A stretch of DNA of 64,000 nt from Providencia sp. (GCF_003533305.1 NZ_DOEH01000023.1:62001-126000); one strand, 5' to 3'. Shown: positions 8,237-19,214, numbered from the stretch's first letter. Notes: a model not told the origin generated them from the sequence alone. A program made the numbers and translations.

Positions 8237-9616
8237 ATGTATTCTTCCAAAATATTATTAATAGTCAGTTCTCTATTTTTAAGTGGATGTGTTTCACTTG
8301 CTCCTGAATATAAACGTCCTGATCTAGGTGTTCCCAATAGCTTAGCACAAGATCAAAATTCATCTGTTGAGAGTTTTGACGTTAAATTATCTATTCCTAG
8401 TTGGAAGGATTTTATTGTAGATACCCAACTACAGCAGGTAATTCAGTTAGCGCTTGAAAAAAATAATGATTTGTTTCTAACAGCTTTAGAGGTTGAAGAA
8501 GCAAGAGTGCGTTTTGGTATTGCTGAATCTGAACAATATCCACAAATTATGTCCTCTATGAGTGGTGATTATAGTAAAGGTTTGAATAATGGCTCTACAT
8601 TAGGAAAAAAATACAGTGCAGGTGTTGATATCAGCTACGAATTAGATTTTTTTGGACGTATAAAAAATTTGACGCAAGCAGATAAAGCCAAATTTTTAGC
8701 ATCAAAAGAAATGAATCGAGCAACGCAAATTATTACGATGAAAACAGTGGCAGAGGCCTATCTTGATGTTATTTATAATCAACAGCTGCTCATTATTTCA
8801 GAAGAGACAAAAAAGAACTACTTAAATAGCCAATCTATTGTCATGCAAAAGGTGATTGCAGGTAATGCCAATATTTCTGATTTAGAGCAGGCTAAAGGGC
8901 AAGTTCAGGCTATTGATATTACAATTGAAAAAGTTAAGAGTGAGATCCTTAGAAATAAGAATTTAGTTGATTTTTTAACCAATGATTATACGGATAAACT
9001 CAACTCACAGACATTAAACTATGTACTTATAACTGTTCCTGAAAATATTCCCTCTGAAATTTTACTCGAACGCCCGGATGTGATGGCCGCAGAGCAAAAC
9101 ATTCTTTCAGAGAATGCCAATATTGGTGTAGCAAGAGCCGCTTTTTTTCCTTCAATCTCATTTAATACTGGGATAGAAAATAGTAACGACTCTTTATCTG
9201 GCCTATTTGATTCTTCTAATGGTATTTGGAATTTTATTCCTAAAATCACATTACCGATATTTACCGGTGGTAAAAATACCAAAAACTTAGAATTAGCCAA
9301 TATTAGAAAAAATAAAGCGATAGTTAATTATGAAAAAAGTATTCAAGTAGCATTTAGAGAAGTTAAAGATGCATTGATATTAAAATCAAGTATGAAAAAA
9401 CAGCTCATATCACAAATCGATTACGTTAATACGTTGAATAATATTTTAGCTCAAAAGCAAGTAAGCTATCACTACGGTGGTTTAAGCTATCTTAATGTTC
9501 TTGAAGCCCAAAGAGATTTATTCACGGGTAAACAAAATTTATTATTGTTAGAAATAGAACAGCAGAAGAATGAAATTAATTTATTCTCTGCACTTGGTGG
9601 CGGATTAATAAAATAA
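8237..9616 (+). CDS. cusC: Copper/silver efflux outer membrane channel CusC/SilC
   Basis: 459 residues from the ATG at 8237, chosen because the lipoprotein signal begins there; an in-frame TTG at 8219 has no ribosome site. Lipobox LSGC (acyl-Cys18) and the two outer-membrane-factor repeats are visible (the second includes the LLERPDV-x-AAEQ segment). In the CusCBA complex this TolC-like trimer carries Cu(I)/Ag(I) across the outer membrane. GAGG lies 12 nt from the ATG, an unusually long spacing. First gene of cusCFBA, under the CusR box. Confidence 0.93.
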   Translation: MYSSKILLIVSSLFLSGCVSLAPEYKRPDLGVPNSLAQDQNSSVESFDVKLSIPSWKDFIVDTQLQQVIQLALEKNNDLFLTALEVEEARVRFGIAESEQYPQIMSSMSGDYSKGLNNGSTLGKKYSAGVDISYELDFFGRIKNLTQADKAKFLASKEMNRATQIITMKTVAEAYLDVIYNQQLLIISEETKKNYLNSQSIVMQKVIAGNANISDLEQAKGQVQAIDITIEKVKSEILRNKNLVDFLTNDYTDKLNSQTLNYVLITVPENIPSEILLERPDVMAAEQNILSENANIGVARAAFFPSISFNTGIENSNDSLSGLFDSSNGIWNFIPKITLPIFTGGKNTKNLELANIRKNKAIVNYEKSIQVAFREVKDALILKSSMKKQLISQIDYVNTLNNILAQKQVSYHYGGLSYLNVLEAQRDLFTGKQNLLLLEIEQQKNEINLFSALGGGLIK

Positions 9617-9627
9617 CAAGGTTTAAA

Positions 9628-9984
9628 ATGAAAAAATTAAATAAGTCTATATTTATAATTTCTATTACATTATTTTCATCAGTATTTTTTACCTCTGTAG
9701 GATATTCAAATACACTCGAACATAACCATGGTGTTTATCCTGAAAAAACAGTAGAACCGATTATTCATACAGAAGGTAAATTAGTTTCTATAGATAGAGA
9801 AAATAAAAAATTAACAATAAATCATCAGGCTATAGAGAGTATTGGCTGGCCACCGATGACAATGCGATTTACTTATGAAGATGACAGTATGATTGATGGG
9901 CTCAGTGATAATGACGAATTAAAATTCTCATTTTCTCAAAAGGGTAATATTTCGTTATTGAAATCCATTGAAAAGAAAAACTAA
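9628..9984 (+). CDS. cusF: Periplasmic copper/silver chaperone CusF/SilF
   Basis: 118 residues; signal peptide about 1-27. The metal site of CusF is fully conserved: His66, Trp74, Met77 and Met79 in the segment NHQAIESIGWPPMTMRF (Met2His site capped by Trp). It hands Cu(I)/Ag(I) to CusB/CusA. It sits 11 nt after cusC and 17 nt before cusB. Confidence 0.95.
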   Translation: MKKLNKSIFIISITLFSSVFFTSVGYSNTLEHNHGVYPEKTVEPIIHTEGKLVSIDRENKKLTINHQAIESIGWPPMTMRFTYEDDSMIDGLSDNDELKFSFSQKGNISLLKSIEKKN

Positions 9985-10001
9985 ATAGATAGAGAGATGT
10001 T

Positions 10002-11270
10002 ATGTCACTAGTTAATCTGGTTAAGTTACTCTTGGTTGTTATTCTATCAAGTGCAGTTTCAATATTTCTTTATCGTTATTTTTTTGTAGTTGAAAAAAAA
10101 GCAGAACAAACAGAAATTAAAGAGCGCACTGTTTTATATTGGTATGACCCGATGTATCCCAATACAAAATTTAATCAGCCGGGAAAATCACCCTTTATGG
10201 ATATGGATTTAGTTCCTAAGTATGAAGATGAAAATAGTTCATCTATCAATACGAAAGGTATTACGATTAATCCAGCACAAACTCAAAATTTGGGTCTTAA
10301 AACTGTTGAGGTAAAGTGGGGAAAATTAAACTATGACTTAACATTTCCTGCTGAAGTTGCATTTAACGACCATCAATATGCTGTTGTTCAGGCAAGGGAA
10401 AATGGTTTTGTTGAAAAAATTTATCCAATAGCAATGGGTGAGCGGATTCAACAAGGTGCCCCAATTGCAGATTTAACGATGCCGGCTTGGGTTGAGGCGC
10501 AAAGTGAATATCTTGCATTAAACCAAATGGATGCCTCACAAAAAAATCTTAATAGTGTATTAGAACGTCTACGTTTAAATGGTATGCCAGAGGGCGCAAT
10601 TACACAGTTTATTAAAACGGGGAAAGTACAAACTCGATTTACCATTAAAGCACCGATATCTGGCGTTATCACAGCCCTAAATTTACGACAAGGGATGAAT
10701 GTAACTAAAGAAGGTGTCATTGCTCAAGTCCAAGGAACTAATCCATTGTGGATTAATGCCTCTATATCTCAATCGGTAGCTGAATTACTGAATAAAGATG
10801 TTCAATTTTCAGTTTCAATTCCTGCTTATCCAACTCATAAATTTGTTGTGAATAATTGGGTGATATTACCGAGTGCGGATATTACAAGCCGAACAATTAA
10901 TATTCGAGCGGAAATTAACGATGAAACTAATTTATTAAAACCGGGTATGACGGCTTATTTAAATCTGATCGCGCAGGGTAGTGAAAGTATGCTAATTCCC
11001 TCACAAGCTATTGTGGATTCGGGGACTGAGCAGCATGTCATTGCCATTGGCGAAAATGGCGAATTCATCCCTAAGAAAATTCGCATGATTAATGAATTTA
11101 AACAGATGAGCGCTATTTCTGATGGTGTGCAAGTTGGGGAACGTATTGTGACCCAAGGAATATTTCTCATCGATTCTGAAGCGAATATTGCAGGTGCTTT
11201 AGAAAGAATGAATGCACAACAAAATGAAGTGGTTCCTGTTAATCATTCATCACATGAAGCTCAGGGGTAG
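10002..11270 (+). CDS. cusB: Efflux periplasmic adaptor CusB/SilB
   Basis: 422 residues. One N-terminal membrane anchor (about 8-28), then the heavy-metal-binding segment YWYDPMYPNTKFNQPGKSPFM with nearby MDMDLVPKY, containing the Met residues that take metal from CusF. The barrel-sandwich, hairpin and beta-barrel domains of a membrane-fusion protein follow. It joins the CusA pump to the CusC channel. The stop is 3 nt before cusA. Confidence 0.95.
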   Translation: MSLVNLVKLLLVVILSSAVSIFLYRYFFVVEKKAEQTEIKERTVLYWYDPMYPNTKFNQPGKSPFMDMDLVPKYEDENSSSINTKGITINPAQTQNLGLKTVEVKWGKLNYDLTFPAEVAFNDHQYAVVQARENGFVEKIYPIAMGERIQQGAPIADLTMPAWVEAQSEYLALNQMDASQKNLNSVLERLRLNGMPEGAITQFIKTGKVQTRFTIKAPISGVITALNLRQGMNVTKEGVIAQVQGTNPLWINASISQSVAELLNKDVQFSVSIPAYPTHKFVVNNWVILPSADITSRTINIRAEINDETNLLKPGMTAYLNLIAQGSESMLIPSQAIVDSGTEQHVIAIGENGEFIPKKIRMINEFKQMSAISDGVQVGERIVTQGIFLIDSEANIAGALERMNAQQNEVVPVNHSSHEAQG

Positions 11271-11273
11271 ATT

Positions 11274-14200
11274 ATGTTGGAATGGGTTATTAGGCGGTCG
11301 GTCGCTAATCGCTTTCTCGTTATGATGGGTGTGGTATTTCTGGTGATAGCGGGGATTTGGAGTATCCGAAATACTCCGGTTGATGCATTGCCTGACTTAT
11401 CTGATGTACAGGTCATAATCAAAACCACCTATCCGGGACAAGCCCCACAATTAGTTGAAAACCAAGTTACTTATCCGATTACAACGACAATGTTATCAGT
11501 GCCTGGTGCTAAAACAGTAAGAGGTTTTTCCGCGTTTGGTGACTCTTATGTATATGTGATTTTTGAAGATAACACCGATTTATATTGGGCGCGCTCACGG
11601 GTTCTTGAGTATTTAAATCAGGTGCAATCCAAATTACCTAAAGGTGCGGTGGCATCAATAGGCCCTGATGCTACGGGGGTAGGTTGGATATTTGAATATG
11701 CATTAGTTGATAAAACAGGAAAACATAATTTAGCAGAATTACGATCTTTACAAGATTGGTTCCTAAAGTATGAATTAAAAGCATTACCTAATGTATCCGA
11801 AGTGGCAACAGTCGGTGGCGTGGTAAAAGCCTATCAAATTATTATTGACCCATTAAAGTTAACGCAATTTTCAGTGACACTTCCTGAGATTAAGCAAGCG
11901 GTCGAAATGGCGAACCAAGAAGCGGGAGGCTCATCTATTGAGATAGCTGAAGCGGAATATATGGTAAGAGCCAGTGGCTATCTTCAGTCAATGGATGATT
12001 TTAATAAAATTTACCTAAAAACAGCGCAAAGCGGCATACCTATTTATTTACAGGATGTGGCGAGAGTCCAAGAAGGCCCAGAAATGCGTCGAGGGGTTGC
12101 TGAGCTCAATGGGGAAGGTGAAGTTGTCGGCGGTATTATTTTATTACGCTCAGGTGAAAATGCACGTAATGTTATTCGAGATGTAAAACAAAAACTTGAA
12201 GATTTAAGTGCCAGCTTACCTGAAGGCATTGAAATCGTGACCACCTACGATAGAAGTATTTTGATAGATAATGCAATTGATAATTTAAGCTATAAGTTAC
12301 TTGAAGAGTTTATTGTGGTCGCATTAGTTTGTGCTATTTTCTTATGGCATTTTCGCTCTGCATTGGTTGCCATAATATCTTTACCATTAGGATTATTTAT
12401 TGCTTTTATTGTGATGCGCTATCAAGGTATAAATGCAAACATTATGTCGCTTGGCGGGATTGCGATTGCAATCGGTGCCATGGTCGATGCTGCTATTGTA
12501 ATGATAGAGAATGCGCATAAAAAGTTAGAAAAGTGGCAATATGAAAATGAAGGAAAATCGTTAGATAATGCACAGCGTTGGAAATTAATTACCGACTCCG
12601 CAGTTGAAGTGGGGCCTGCATTATTTATTAGTTTACTTATTATCACATTATCTTTTATTCCTATTTTTACCCTTGAAGGTCAAGAAGGACGCTTATTTGG
12701 ACCATTAGCCTTTACTAAAACCTATGCTATGGCAGGGGCGGCGGCTCTCGCGTTGATTGTTATTCCTATTTTAATGGGATATTGGATACGTGGCAAAATT
12801 CCAAATGAAAACAAGAATCCGATTAATCGTTTTTTGATCTCTGCATATAGTCCCATCTTATTGAAAGTATTAGCGTGGCCAAAAACGATATTATTGGTTG
12901 CATTTCTTTCACTATTTACCGTGATATGGCCTTTGAAGCATTTAGGTGGTGAGTTTCTTCCATCAATTAATGAAGGTGATTTATTGTATATGCCTTCGAC
13001 ATTACCGGGGGTATCTCCCGCTCAAGCCGCATTTTTGCTACAAAATACAGATAAACTGATAAAAACCATTCCTGAGGTGGATACGGTATTTGGTAAGGCG
13101 GGTAAAGCAGAAACGGCGACAGATTCAGCGCCAATGGAAATGATAGAAACCACCATTAGATTAAAGCCACAAGATCAGTGGCGCCCAGGAATGACACTAG
13201 ACAAAATTATTGATGAGCTCGATGAAACTGTGCGTTTACCCGGTGTAGCAAATCTTTGGGTACCCCCAATTAGAAATCGTATTGATATGTTATCCACAGG
13301 GGTGAAAAGTCCAATTGGTATTAAGGTATCAGGCAAAGATCTCAACGAAATCGATGTGTTAGCGCAGGAAATTGAAAAAATAACTAAATCGGTTCCCGGT
13401 GTAGTGTCTGTTTTAGCCGAAAGGTTGGTCGGTGGTCGCTATATTGATGTCAAAATCGATAGAGAAAAAGCGGCACGCTATGGAATGAGTATTAGCGATG
13501 TACAAGCTTATATTTCAATGGCAACAGGCGGCGAAATGATAGGGGAAACAGTCGAGGGAATTGAGCGTTATCCAATTAGTATTCGTTATCCTCAAGATTA
13601 TCGAAATAGTGTTTCTGCTTTACGTTTGCTCCCTATTTTGACACCAAATAAGCAACAGATTGTCTTAGGTGATGTAGCCGAAGTTATTGTACAAATGGGC
13701 GCACCAATGCTTAAAACTGAAAATGCACGCCCTACAAGCTGGATTTATATTGATGCGCGTGGTCGGGATATGGTTTCAGTAATTTCAGATATTGATGCTG
13801 CGATTAAATCAAATATTCAAATGAAAGCCGGATTGAGTTATTCATTTACGGGGCAATTTGAATTATTAGAGCGCGCTAATCAAAAACTTATGTTAATGGT
13901 TCCTGCAACTATTATGATTATTTTTGTACTGCTCTATTTAGCCTTTAGACGCTTTAGTGAAGCATTGCTTATTTTATTAAGTTTACCTTTTGCTCTGGTT
14001 GGTGGTGTTTGGTTTTTATATTGGATGAACTTTCATTTATCTGTTGCAACCGGAACGGGATTTATTGCATTAGCGGGTGTCGCCGCTGAATTTGGTGTGG
14101 TGATGTTGATTTATTTAAGACACGCGATAGAAGATAAACAACAAGCTATGAATATTAATCATTTATCAAATAAAGAATTAGATAATGCGTTATATGAAGG

Positions 14201-14411
14201 GGCTGTTTTAAGGGTGAGACCAAAGGCGATGACGGTTGCGGTAATTATTGCAGGTCTATTACCTATATTATTAGGTACAGGTGTTGGTTCCGAGGTTATG
14301 AGTCGAATTGCAGCGCCAATGGTTGGCGGAATGATAACTGCACCATTGCTCTCACTATTTATTATTCCAGCTGCCTATAAACTAATTTGCCAGTCTAGAA
14401 ATAAAAAATAA
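11274..14411 (+). CDS. cusA: Copper/silver RND efflux pump CusA/SilA
   Basis: 1045 residues, the usual length of a heavy-metal-efflux RND pump. The substrate methionines are at the same numbers as in E. coli CusA: Met573 (YMPSTLPG), Met623 (PMEMIE) and Met672 (DMLSTG). Two sets of membrane helices flank large periplasmic loops; TM4 carries the [16 protein letters not shown] segment with its proton-relay Asp. Proton-driven export of Cu(I)/Ag(I) from periplasm or cytoplasm. Confidence 0.97.
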   Translation: MLEWVIRRSVANRFLVMMGVVFLVIAGIWSIRNTPVDALPDLSDVQVIIKTTYPGQAPQLVENQVTYPITTTMLSVPGAKTVRGFSAFGDSYVYVIFEDNTDLYWARSRVLEYLNQVQSKLPKGAVASIGPDATGVGWIFEYALVDKTGKHNLAELRSLQDWFLKYELKALPNVSEVATVGGVVKAYQIIIDPLKLTQFSVTLPEIKQAVEMANQEAGGSSIEIAEAEYMVRASGYLQSMDDFNKIYLKTAQSGIPIYLQDVARVQEGPEMRRGVAELNGEGEVVGGIILLRSGENARNVIRDVKQKLEDLSASLPEGIEIVTTYDRSILIDNAIDNLSYKLLEEFIVVALVCAIFLWHFRSALVAIISLPLGLFIAFIVMRYQGINANIMSLGGIAIAIGAMVDAAIVMIENAHKKLEKWQYENEGKSLDNAQRWKLITDSAVEVGPALFISLLIITLSFIPIFTLEGQEGRLFGPLAFTKTYAMAGAAALALIVIPILMGYWIRGKIPNENKNPINRFLISAYSPILLKVLAWPKTILLVAFLSLFTVIWPLKHLGGEFLPSINEGDLLYMPSTLPGVSPAQAAFLLQNTDKLIKTIPEVDTVFGKAGKAETATDSAPMEMIETTIRLKPQDQWRPGMTLDKIIDELDETVRLPGVANLWVPPIRNRIDMLSTGVKSPIGIKVSGKDLNEIDVLAQEIEKITKSVPGVVSVLAERLVGGRYIDVKIDREKAARYGMSISDVQAYISMATGGEMIGETVEGIERYPISIRYPQDYRNSVSALRLLPILTPNKQQIVLGDVAEVIVQMGAPMLKTENARPTSWIYIDARGRDMVSVISDIDAAIKSNIQMKAGLSYSFTGQFELLERANQKLMLMVPATIMIIFVLLYLAFRRFSEALLILLSLPFALVGGVWFLYWMNFHLSVATGTGFIALAGVAAEFGVVMLIYLRHAIEDKQQAMNINHLSNKELDNALYEGAVLRVRPKAMTVAVIIAGLLPILLGTGVGSEVMSRIAAPMVGGMITAPLLSLFIIPAAYKLICQSRNKK

Positions 14412-14459
14412 CATTTTAATGGGGATAATCCCTTTATTATTGAATAAGGTTAAATAGTA

Positions 14460-14861
14460 ATGAAAAAGATAATTTTAAGCGGAATACTGCTATTGTCATT
14501 CTCAGCATATTCACAAGCCAGTACCGTGCAATTATATAAAGATGCAAACTGTGGCTGTTGCCAATTATGGGGCGAAGGCATTCAAAAGGCAGGCTACAAT
14601 GTAGTCGTTAATGAAATTAGCTATGAAGAATTAAATAAGCTCAATGATGAATTAAAGGTTCCCAATAATTTACGTAGCTGCCACATAGCAAAATATAAAG
14701 GCAAAATTATGGTCGGGCATGTGCCAGCAAGTAGCCTAACATCAATAGAATTCCTGCCAAAAGAGATTACAGGGATATCTGTACCAGGTATGCCTGCGGG
14801 GAGTTTAGGCATGGAGCAGGTTAGTGGGTTTAAGCAGAGTTATTCTGTCGTAACGTTCTAA
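14460..14861 (+). CDS. DUF411 (CopG-type) periplasmic copper protein
   Basis: 133 residues; signal peptide about 1-20. The DUF411 signatures are present: CGCC (NCGCCQLWG), RSCH, GHVPAS and VPGMPAGSLGME. Members of this family (Pseudomonas CopG) bind a copper cluster through the cysteines and act in copper resistance. It is 49 nt after cusA and probably ends the operon. Sil loci usually carry a P-type ATPase here instead. The stop codon lies at the edge of an ERIC element, so the repeat may have set the present 3' end. Confidence 0.88.
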   Translation: MKKIILSGILLLSFSAYSQASTVQLYKDANCGCCQLWGEGIQKAGYNVVVNEISYEELNKLNDELKVPNNLRSCHIAKYKGKIMVGHVPASSLTSIEFLPKEITGISVPGMPAGSLGMEQVSGFKQSYSVVTF

Positions 14862-14982
14862 CCCGTCATACTTCGAGTTGTAGGGGTGTTGGCTTCACTC
14901 AGCCCCTTGGGTCACATACTGGTGTATGCTCCCCAAGATGTCTTCATTTGCCGCCTAGCTACAACTCGAATTATTTAGGGTC
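14859..14982. repeat. Complete ERIC-like (IRU) element
   Basis: About 124 bp. It begins TAACCCGTCATACTTCGAGT, has the GTTGGC...CACTCAGCC core and CACATACTGGTGTATGCTCC, and ends CTACAACTCGAATTATTTAG, matching the ERIC consensus in order. The outer arms are complementary. It abuts the DUF411 gene and may stop or fold transcripts there. Confidence 0.85.
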
Positions 14983-15012
14983 TAACCCGTCATACTTCGT
15001 GTTGTAGGTGGC
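14983..15012. repeat. ERIC terminal fragment
   Basis: TAACCCGTCATACTTCGTGT and a few more bases repeat the first end of the preceding element in direct orientation, then the similarity stops. A truncated second copy or recombination remnant. Confidence 0.65.
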
Positions 15013-15025
15013 ACTTATTTGGAAT

Positions 15026-16021
15026 TTAAATCGTATCTTCTAGAATTAGCTCAATTGCTTTGAGTTCTTCTTGGCTAAATTCACGATTTTTTATGATACC
15101 CATAGCATCATCGATTTGACTGATGCGGCTTGCGCCAATGAGAACAGATGTAATTCGGTCATGGCGCAGTATCCATGCTAATGACATTTGACTGAGCTTT
15201 TGACCACGATTTAAGGCTAATTCATTAAGTTTTTTGACTTTGGATAAAACTGCTGATGTCAGCCTTTCGGGAGGCAATGCGGGATTAGCCGCAGCTCTTG
15301 AGTCAGCAGGAATTCCATTGAGGTAACGATCGGTCAAAATACCCCCCGCAAGCGGTGAATACGCGATGGAACCCACGCCTTCTTCTTCCAGTAAATCGAG
15401 TAGTCCTTCTTCTGGAGTACGCTCTAACATGGAATATTTAGGTTGGTGGATTAGGCAAGGGGTGCCTAACTGATTCAGAATGCTAATAGCATCTTTCGCA
15501 ATATCGGCTGGATAATTAGATATTCCGACATAGAGCGCTTTACCTTGGCGTACAATTAAATCGAGCGCACCCATTGTTTCTTCTAAAGGTGTATTAGGAT
15601 CGGGTCTATGGTGATAAAAAATATCCACATAGTCGAGCCCCATTCTTTTTAGGCTTTGATTAAGGCTAGCGATTAAATATTTTTTGCTTCCCCAATCACC
15701 ATAAGGTCCGTCCCACATGGTATAGCCAGCTTTAGATGAAATGATCATTTCATCGCGATAAGGAAGAAAGTCTTGTTGTAAAACTTGGCCAAATTTACTT
15801 TCAGCGGATCCAGGTGGGGGGCCGTAGTTATTGGCGAGATCAAAATGGGTGATCCCTAAATCAAAGGCGTGTCTAAGCATAGCTCGACAATTATCGATAG
15901 GCTTATTATCGCCAAAATTATGCCATAGTCCTAATGAGATGAGAGGTAGTCGCAATCCACTGCGCCCGCACAGACGATATTCCATATCAGTATAACGATG
16001 AGATGATGCGACGTAAGGCAT
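15026..16021 (-). CDS. yghZ: Aldo/keto reductase YghZ (L-glyceraldehyde 3-phosphate reductase)
   Basis: 331 residues (E. coli YghZ 346; the C-terminus is shorter). NADPH-dependent reductase of the AKR14 group that detoxifies L-glyceraldehyde 3-phosphate and similar aldehydes. Strong family segments: CGRSGLRLPLISLGLWHNFG, DLGITHFDLANNYGPPPGSAE, and a C-terminal SVLIGASR cofactor motif. The catalytic tetrad Asp, Tyr (NNYG), Lys (SSKAGY) and His (YHHR) is intact. Single gene between the ERIC pair and yaaA. Confidence 0.92.
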   Translation of the reverse strand: MPYVASSHRYTDMEYRLCGRSGLRLPLISLGLWHNFGDNKPIDNCRAMLRHAFDLGITHFDLANNYGPPPGSAESKFGQVLQQDFLPYRDEMIISSKAGYTMWDGPYGDWGSKKYLIASLNQSLKRMGLDYVDIFYHHRPDPNTPLEETMGALDLIVRQGKALYVGISNYPADIAKDAISILNQLGTPCLIHQPKYSMLERTPEEGLLDLLEEEGVGSIAYSPLAGGILTDRYLNGIPADSRAAANPALPPERLTSAVLSKVKKLNELALNRGQKLSQMSLAWILRHDRITSVLIGASRISQIDDAMGIIKNREFSQEELKAIELILEDTI

Positions 16022-16274
16022 ATTTCACCCCTTAAATTATTGATAGAAAACTTTAGCTATGTTGTTACCAAAATATTGTGATTAAAACAAGGCTATAAAG
16101 ATCTCAACTATATTGTCATAAGCACAAGAAATCAGCTGAGGAATCAATGCTAATTTTTCATTAAATAGATACGTCATCATTAATGTGTGAGTTGTGATGG
16201 AAAAATCATGAGAACGCTTGTAACGGCTGGGTATCCATATGTCTGAATACCCATACTTCAAATGAATCGAAATT

Positions 16275-17051
16275 TTAAATTTGTTCGGTACGAGTAAAAA
16301 CTAACTCATTTCCTTTAGATTGGCTTTCATCAAATTGATAACCTTCTAAATTAAAATCAGAGAGCTGTTCTGTTTTGGTGAGTTTATTTTGAATAATAAA
16401 ACGACTCATTAAGCCGCGTGCTTTTTTTGCATAAAAACTGATGACTTTATATTTACCATTTTTTTCATCGAGAAATACGGGTTTAATTATCGTACCATCG
16501 AGCTTTTTATTATTGATGGATTTAAAATATTCATCAGATGCAAGATTCACTAAAATTTGGTCACCTTGATCTGCAAGTGATTGGTTTAATTGGTTAGTAA
16601 TGATATCGCCCCAAAATTCATATAAGTCTTTGCCTCGCGTGTTTTTAAGGCGAATTCCCATTTCTAAACGGTAGGGTTGCATTAAGTCTAGTGGGCGTAA
16701 TAGCCCATATAGTCCAGAAAGGATACGTAAATGCTTTTGGGCAAAATCGAAATCTGCAACAGAAAAAGTTTCTGCTTGCATGCCAGTATAAACATCACCC
16801 TTAAAAGCTAGAATAGCTTGGCGCGCATTTTCTGGGGTAAAGTTTGTCTGCCATTCTCCAAATCGAGCGGCATTGAGTCCAGCAAGCTTATCACTAATTT
16901 TCATTAGGCTAGCAATATCTGCGGGAGCTAGTTTGCGGCAGACTTTAATCAGCTGTTCTGATTCGGTTAGTAATTCAGGCTGAGTAAATTTATGGGTCGC
17001 AAGAGGGCTTTCGTAGTCTAATGTTTTAGCCGGTGAAAGAGTAATAAGCAT
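16275..17051 (-). CDS. yaaA: Peroxide-stress protein YaaA (DUF328)
   Basis: 258 residues, same length as E. coli YaaA. Begins [16 protein letters not shown] and contains the [19 protein letters not shown] segment typical of the family. In E. coli it is induced by OxyR and limits free iron and DNA damage under hydrogen peroxide. Located as in E. coli upstream of talB, on the opposite strand. Confidence 0.95.
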   Translation of the reverse strand: MLITLSPAKTLDYESPLATHKFTQPELLTESEQLIKVCRKLAPADIASLMKISDKLAGLNAARFGEWQTNFTPENARQAILAFKGDVYTGMQAETFSVADFDFAQKHLRILSGLYGLLRPLDLMQPYRLEMGIRLKNTRGKDLYEFWGDIITNQLNQSLADQGDQILVNLASDEYFKSINNKKLDGTIIKPVFLDEKNGKYKVISFYAKKARGLMSRFIIQNKLTKTEQLSDFNLEGYQFDESQSKGNELVFTRTEQI

Positions 17052-17327
17052 GACTTTAGCCTTATAAAATAATTATTTTCTTTACTGTAGCAAAAATTCA
17101 TCTGAAATAGCTAATTGATGCAATAAGTAGAATCAATTTCTTTTATTTGCTTTACTAACATCAAGATAACCATTTTGCTTAATGGATTCAGTTTTAAATC
17201 AGGGTGCGAAACCGATTGCCAATCAAATAGTTGCCTTTGACTGTATTTCCTCACTTGCAGCAACCTAGATGCGTGATATTATCATTGAACGGTGCGGCGT
17301 TAGCCTCAATTCCTTTATATACACCGA

Positions 17328-17422
17328 GTAGTTCGAGTTATAGGGTCAGTAATGAAGAGGCATGATGCCAATAGGCTAATGCTAAACCAGTACACTTACA
17401 GCTTGAAGCATGACGGGTATAA
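17328..17422. repeat. Divergent ERIC-like element upstream of talB
   Basis: One end reads GTTCGAGTTATAGG, the other CAGCTTGAAGCATGACGGGT, which is the canonical ERIC end with one change. The 60-bp centre does not match the consensus. It ends 17 nt before the talB start and supplies its 5' leader. The rest of the 388-bp yaaA-talB gap shows nothing clear. Confidence 0.65.
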
Positions 17423-17438
17423 CAACGAGATTAAAGAA

Positions 17439-18392
17439 ATGACCGATAAACTAACCTCCTTACGTAAAATAACAACAGTTGTTGCTGACACTGGCGACAT
17501 TGAAGCGATGAAGCTGTATAAGCCACAAGATGCGACAACTAACCCTTCGCTTATCTTGAATGCGGCGCAAATTCCAGAATACCGTAAATTGATTGATGAA
17601 GCGGTAGAATGGGCGCGTAAGCAAAGCAATAATCGTGAACAACAAGTTGTTGACGCTTGTGACAAACTGGCAGTTAACATCGGTTTGGAAATTCTTAAAT
17701 TAGTTCCAGGCCGTATTTCAACTGAAGTTGATGCACGTCTTTCATATGATGAAGAAGCTTGTATTGCAAAAGCACGTCATTTGATCAAACTGTACAATGA
17801 AGCGGGTATCAGCAATGATCGTATCTTGATCAAACTGGCGTCGACTTGGCAGGGGATCCGTGCTGCTGAGAAGCTAGAAAAAGAAGGTATCAACTGTAAC
17901 CTAACACTATTATTCTCTTTTGCTCAAGCGCGTGCTTGTGCTGAAGCTGGCGTTTACCTGATTTCTCCATTTGTTGGTCGTATTCTTGATTGGTATAAAG
18001 CAAACACAGATAAAAAAGAGTTTGCACCACAAGAAGATCCGGGTGTTGTTTCAGTCACTGAAATCTATAACTATTACAAAGCGCACGGTTACAAAACTGT
18101 GGTCATGGGCGCAAGCTTCCGTAATGTTGGTGAGATTATTGAACTGGCCGGTTGCGACCGTCTAACAATTTCGCCAAACTTACTGAAAGAACTGTCTGAA
18201 TCACAAGGTGAAATTGTTCGTAAACTCACTGATGCAGGTCAAACTTCAGCACCAGAAGCTAAGTTAACGGAATCTGAATTCTATTGGCAGCATAATCAAG
18301 ATCCAATGGCTGTTGATAAACTGGCTGACGGTATCCGCAAATTTGCTGTTGACCAAGAAAAACTTGAGAAAATGATCGCAGCTCTGCTGTAA
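17439..18392 (+). CDS. talB: Transaldolase B
   Basis: 317 residues when started at the ATG at 17439, exactly the E. coli TalB length ([20 protein letters not shown]). A longer reading from 17352 would run through the ERIC-like repeat and add 29 residues with no counterpart. Non-oxidative pentose phosphate pathway: transfers dihydroxyacetone from sedoheptulose 7-phosphate to glyceraldehyde 3-phosphate. The Schiff-base lysine is in the segment [11 protein letters not shown]. Confidence 0.97.
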   Translation: MTDKLTSLRKITTVVADTGDIEAMKLYKPQDATTNPSLILNAAQIPEYRKLIDEAVEWARKQSNNREQQVVDACDKLAVNIGLEILKLVPGRISTEVDARLSYDEEACIAKARHLIKLYNEAGISNDRILIKLASTWQGIRAAEKLEKEGINCNLTLLFSFAQARACAEAGVYLISPFVGRILDWYKANTDKKEFAPQEDPGVVSVTEIYNYYKAHGYKTVVMGASFRNVGEIIELAGCDRLTISPNLLKELSESQGEIVRKLTDAGQTSAPEAKLTESEFYWQHNQDPMAVDKLADGIRKFAVDQEKLEKMIAALL

Positions 18393-18410
18393 TTTTGTCA
18401 TCTTTTCTTT

Positions 18411-18441
18411 AAAACCCAGTTCAACGTGACTGGGTTTTTTT
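18411..18441 (+). terminator. Intrinsic terminator of talB
   Basis: AAAACCCAGT with ACTGGGTTTT (10 bp), 8-nt loop, T-run. It begins 19 nt after the stop. Confidence 0.93.
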
Positions 18442-18616
18442 ATGTTTTTTTTATTAAATTAGCGATATTGATTAAGTTCTCAATTCAAATATTTAAGCAA
18501 TGCCACACTGTAACCGAGCCCTCATCATGCTATGATATGACACCCGTTTATTCATAATTCCATCTCATATAGCGACAACATAAACGGCTTCTGATGATTA
18601 ATTTTTTGAGGTTTGT

Positions 18617-19201
18617 ATGAATGAACTGCGCATAGGTCTGGTTTCGGTTTCTGATCGTGCTTCAAGTGGTATTTATGAAGATAAAGGCATTCCTGCTTTG
18701 GAAGAATGGTTAGCAAAAACGCTGACAACACCTTTTCGTATTGAAACTCGCCTAATTCCTGATGAGCAAATTTTGATAGAGCAAACATTGTGTGAGTTAG
18801 TTGACGAGTTTGCCTGCCATTTAGTCTTAACGACGGGGGGAACGGGTCCTGCACGCCGCGATGTGACACCTGATGCAACACTGGCTATCGCTGATCGTGA
18901 AATGCCAGGTTTCGGTGAACAGATGCGTCAAATTAGCTTAAAATTTGTGCCAACAGCGATTTTATCTCGCCAAGTGGGTGTTATTCGTAATCAAGCATTG
19001 ATTTTGAATCTACCGGGACAACCAAAAGCCATCGCAGAAACGTTAGAAGGTTTAAAAGACAAAGAAGGTAATGTGGTCGTTTCAGGCATTTTTGCTAGTG
19101 TGCCTTATTGTATTCAATTACTTGATGGTCCATATATTGAAACTGACCCATCGATAGTTAAAGCTTTCAGACCAAAATCGGCAATTCGGGATGTTGAATA
19201 A
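18617..19201 (+). CDS. mog: Molybdopterin adenylyltransferase MogA
   Basis: 194 residues (E. coli 195). Adenylates molybdopterin before molybdenum insertion. Conserved segments: GLVSVSDRASSG at the start, LTTGGTGPARRDVTPDAT (nucleotide/MPT binding) and LNLPGQPKAI. ATG with GAGG upstream. Placed between talB and satP as in E. coli. Confidence 0.96.
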   Translation: MNELRIGLVSVSDRASSGIYEDKGIPALEEWLAKTLTTPFRIETRLIPDEQILIEQTLCELVDEFACHLVLTTGGTGPARRDVTPDATLAIADREMPGFGEQMRQISLKFVPTAILSRQVGVIRNQALILNLPGQPKAIAETLEGLKDKEGNVVVSGIFASVPYCIQLLDGPYIETDPSIVKAFRPKSAIRDVE

Positions 19202-19214
19202 CATACTAAACATT

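Noticed and set aside
16226..16265. Possible ERIC remnant or terminator after yaaA (GGGTAT...ATACCC, CATACTTC)
   Set aside because: Only a 6-bp stem with a 13-nt loop and a short similarity; too weak to call.
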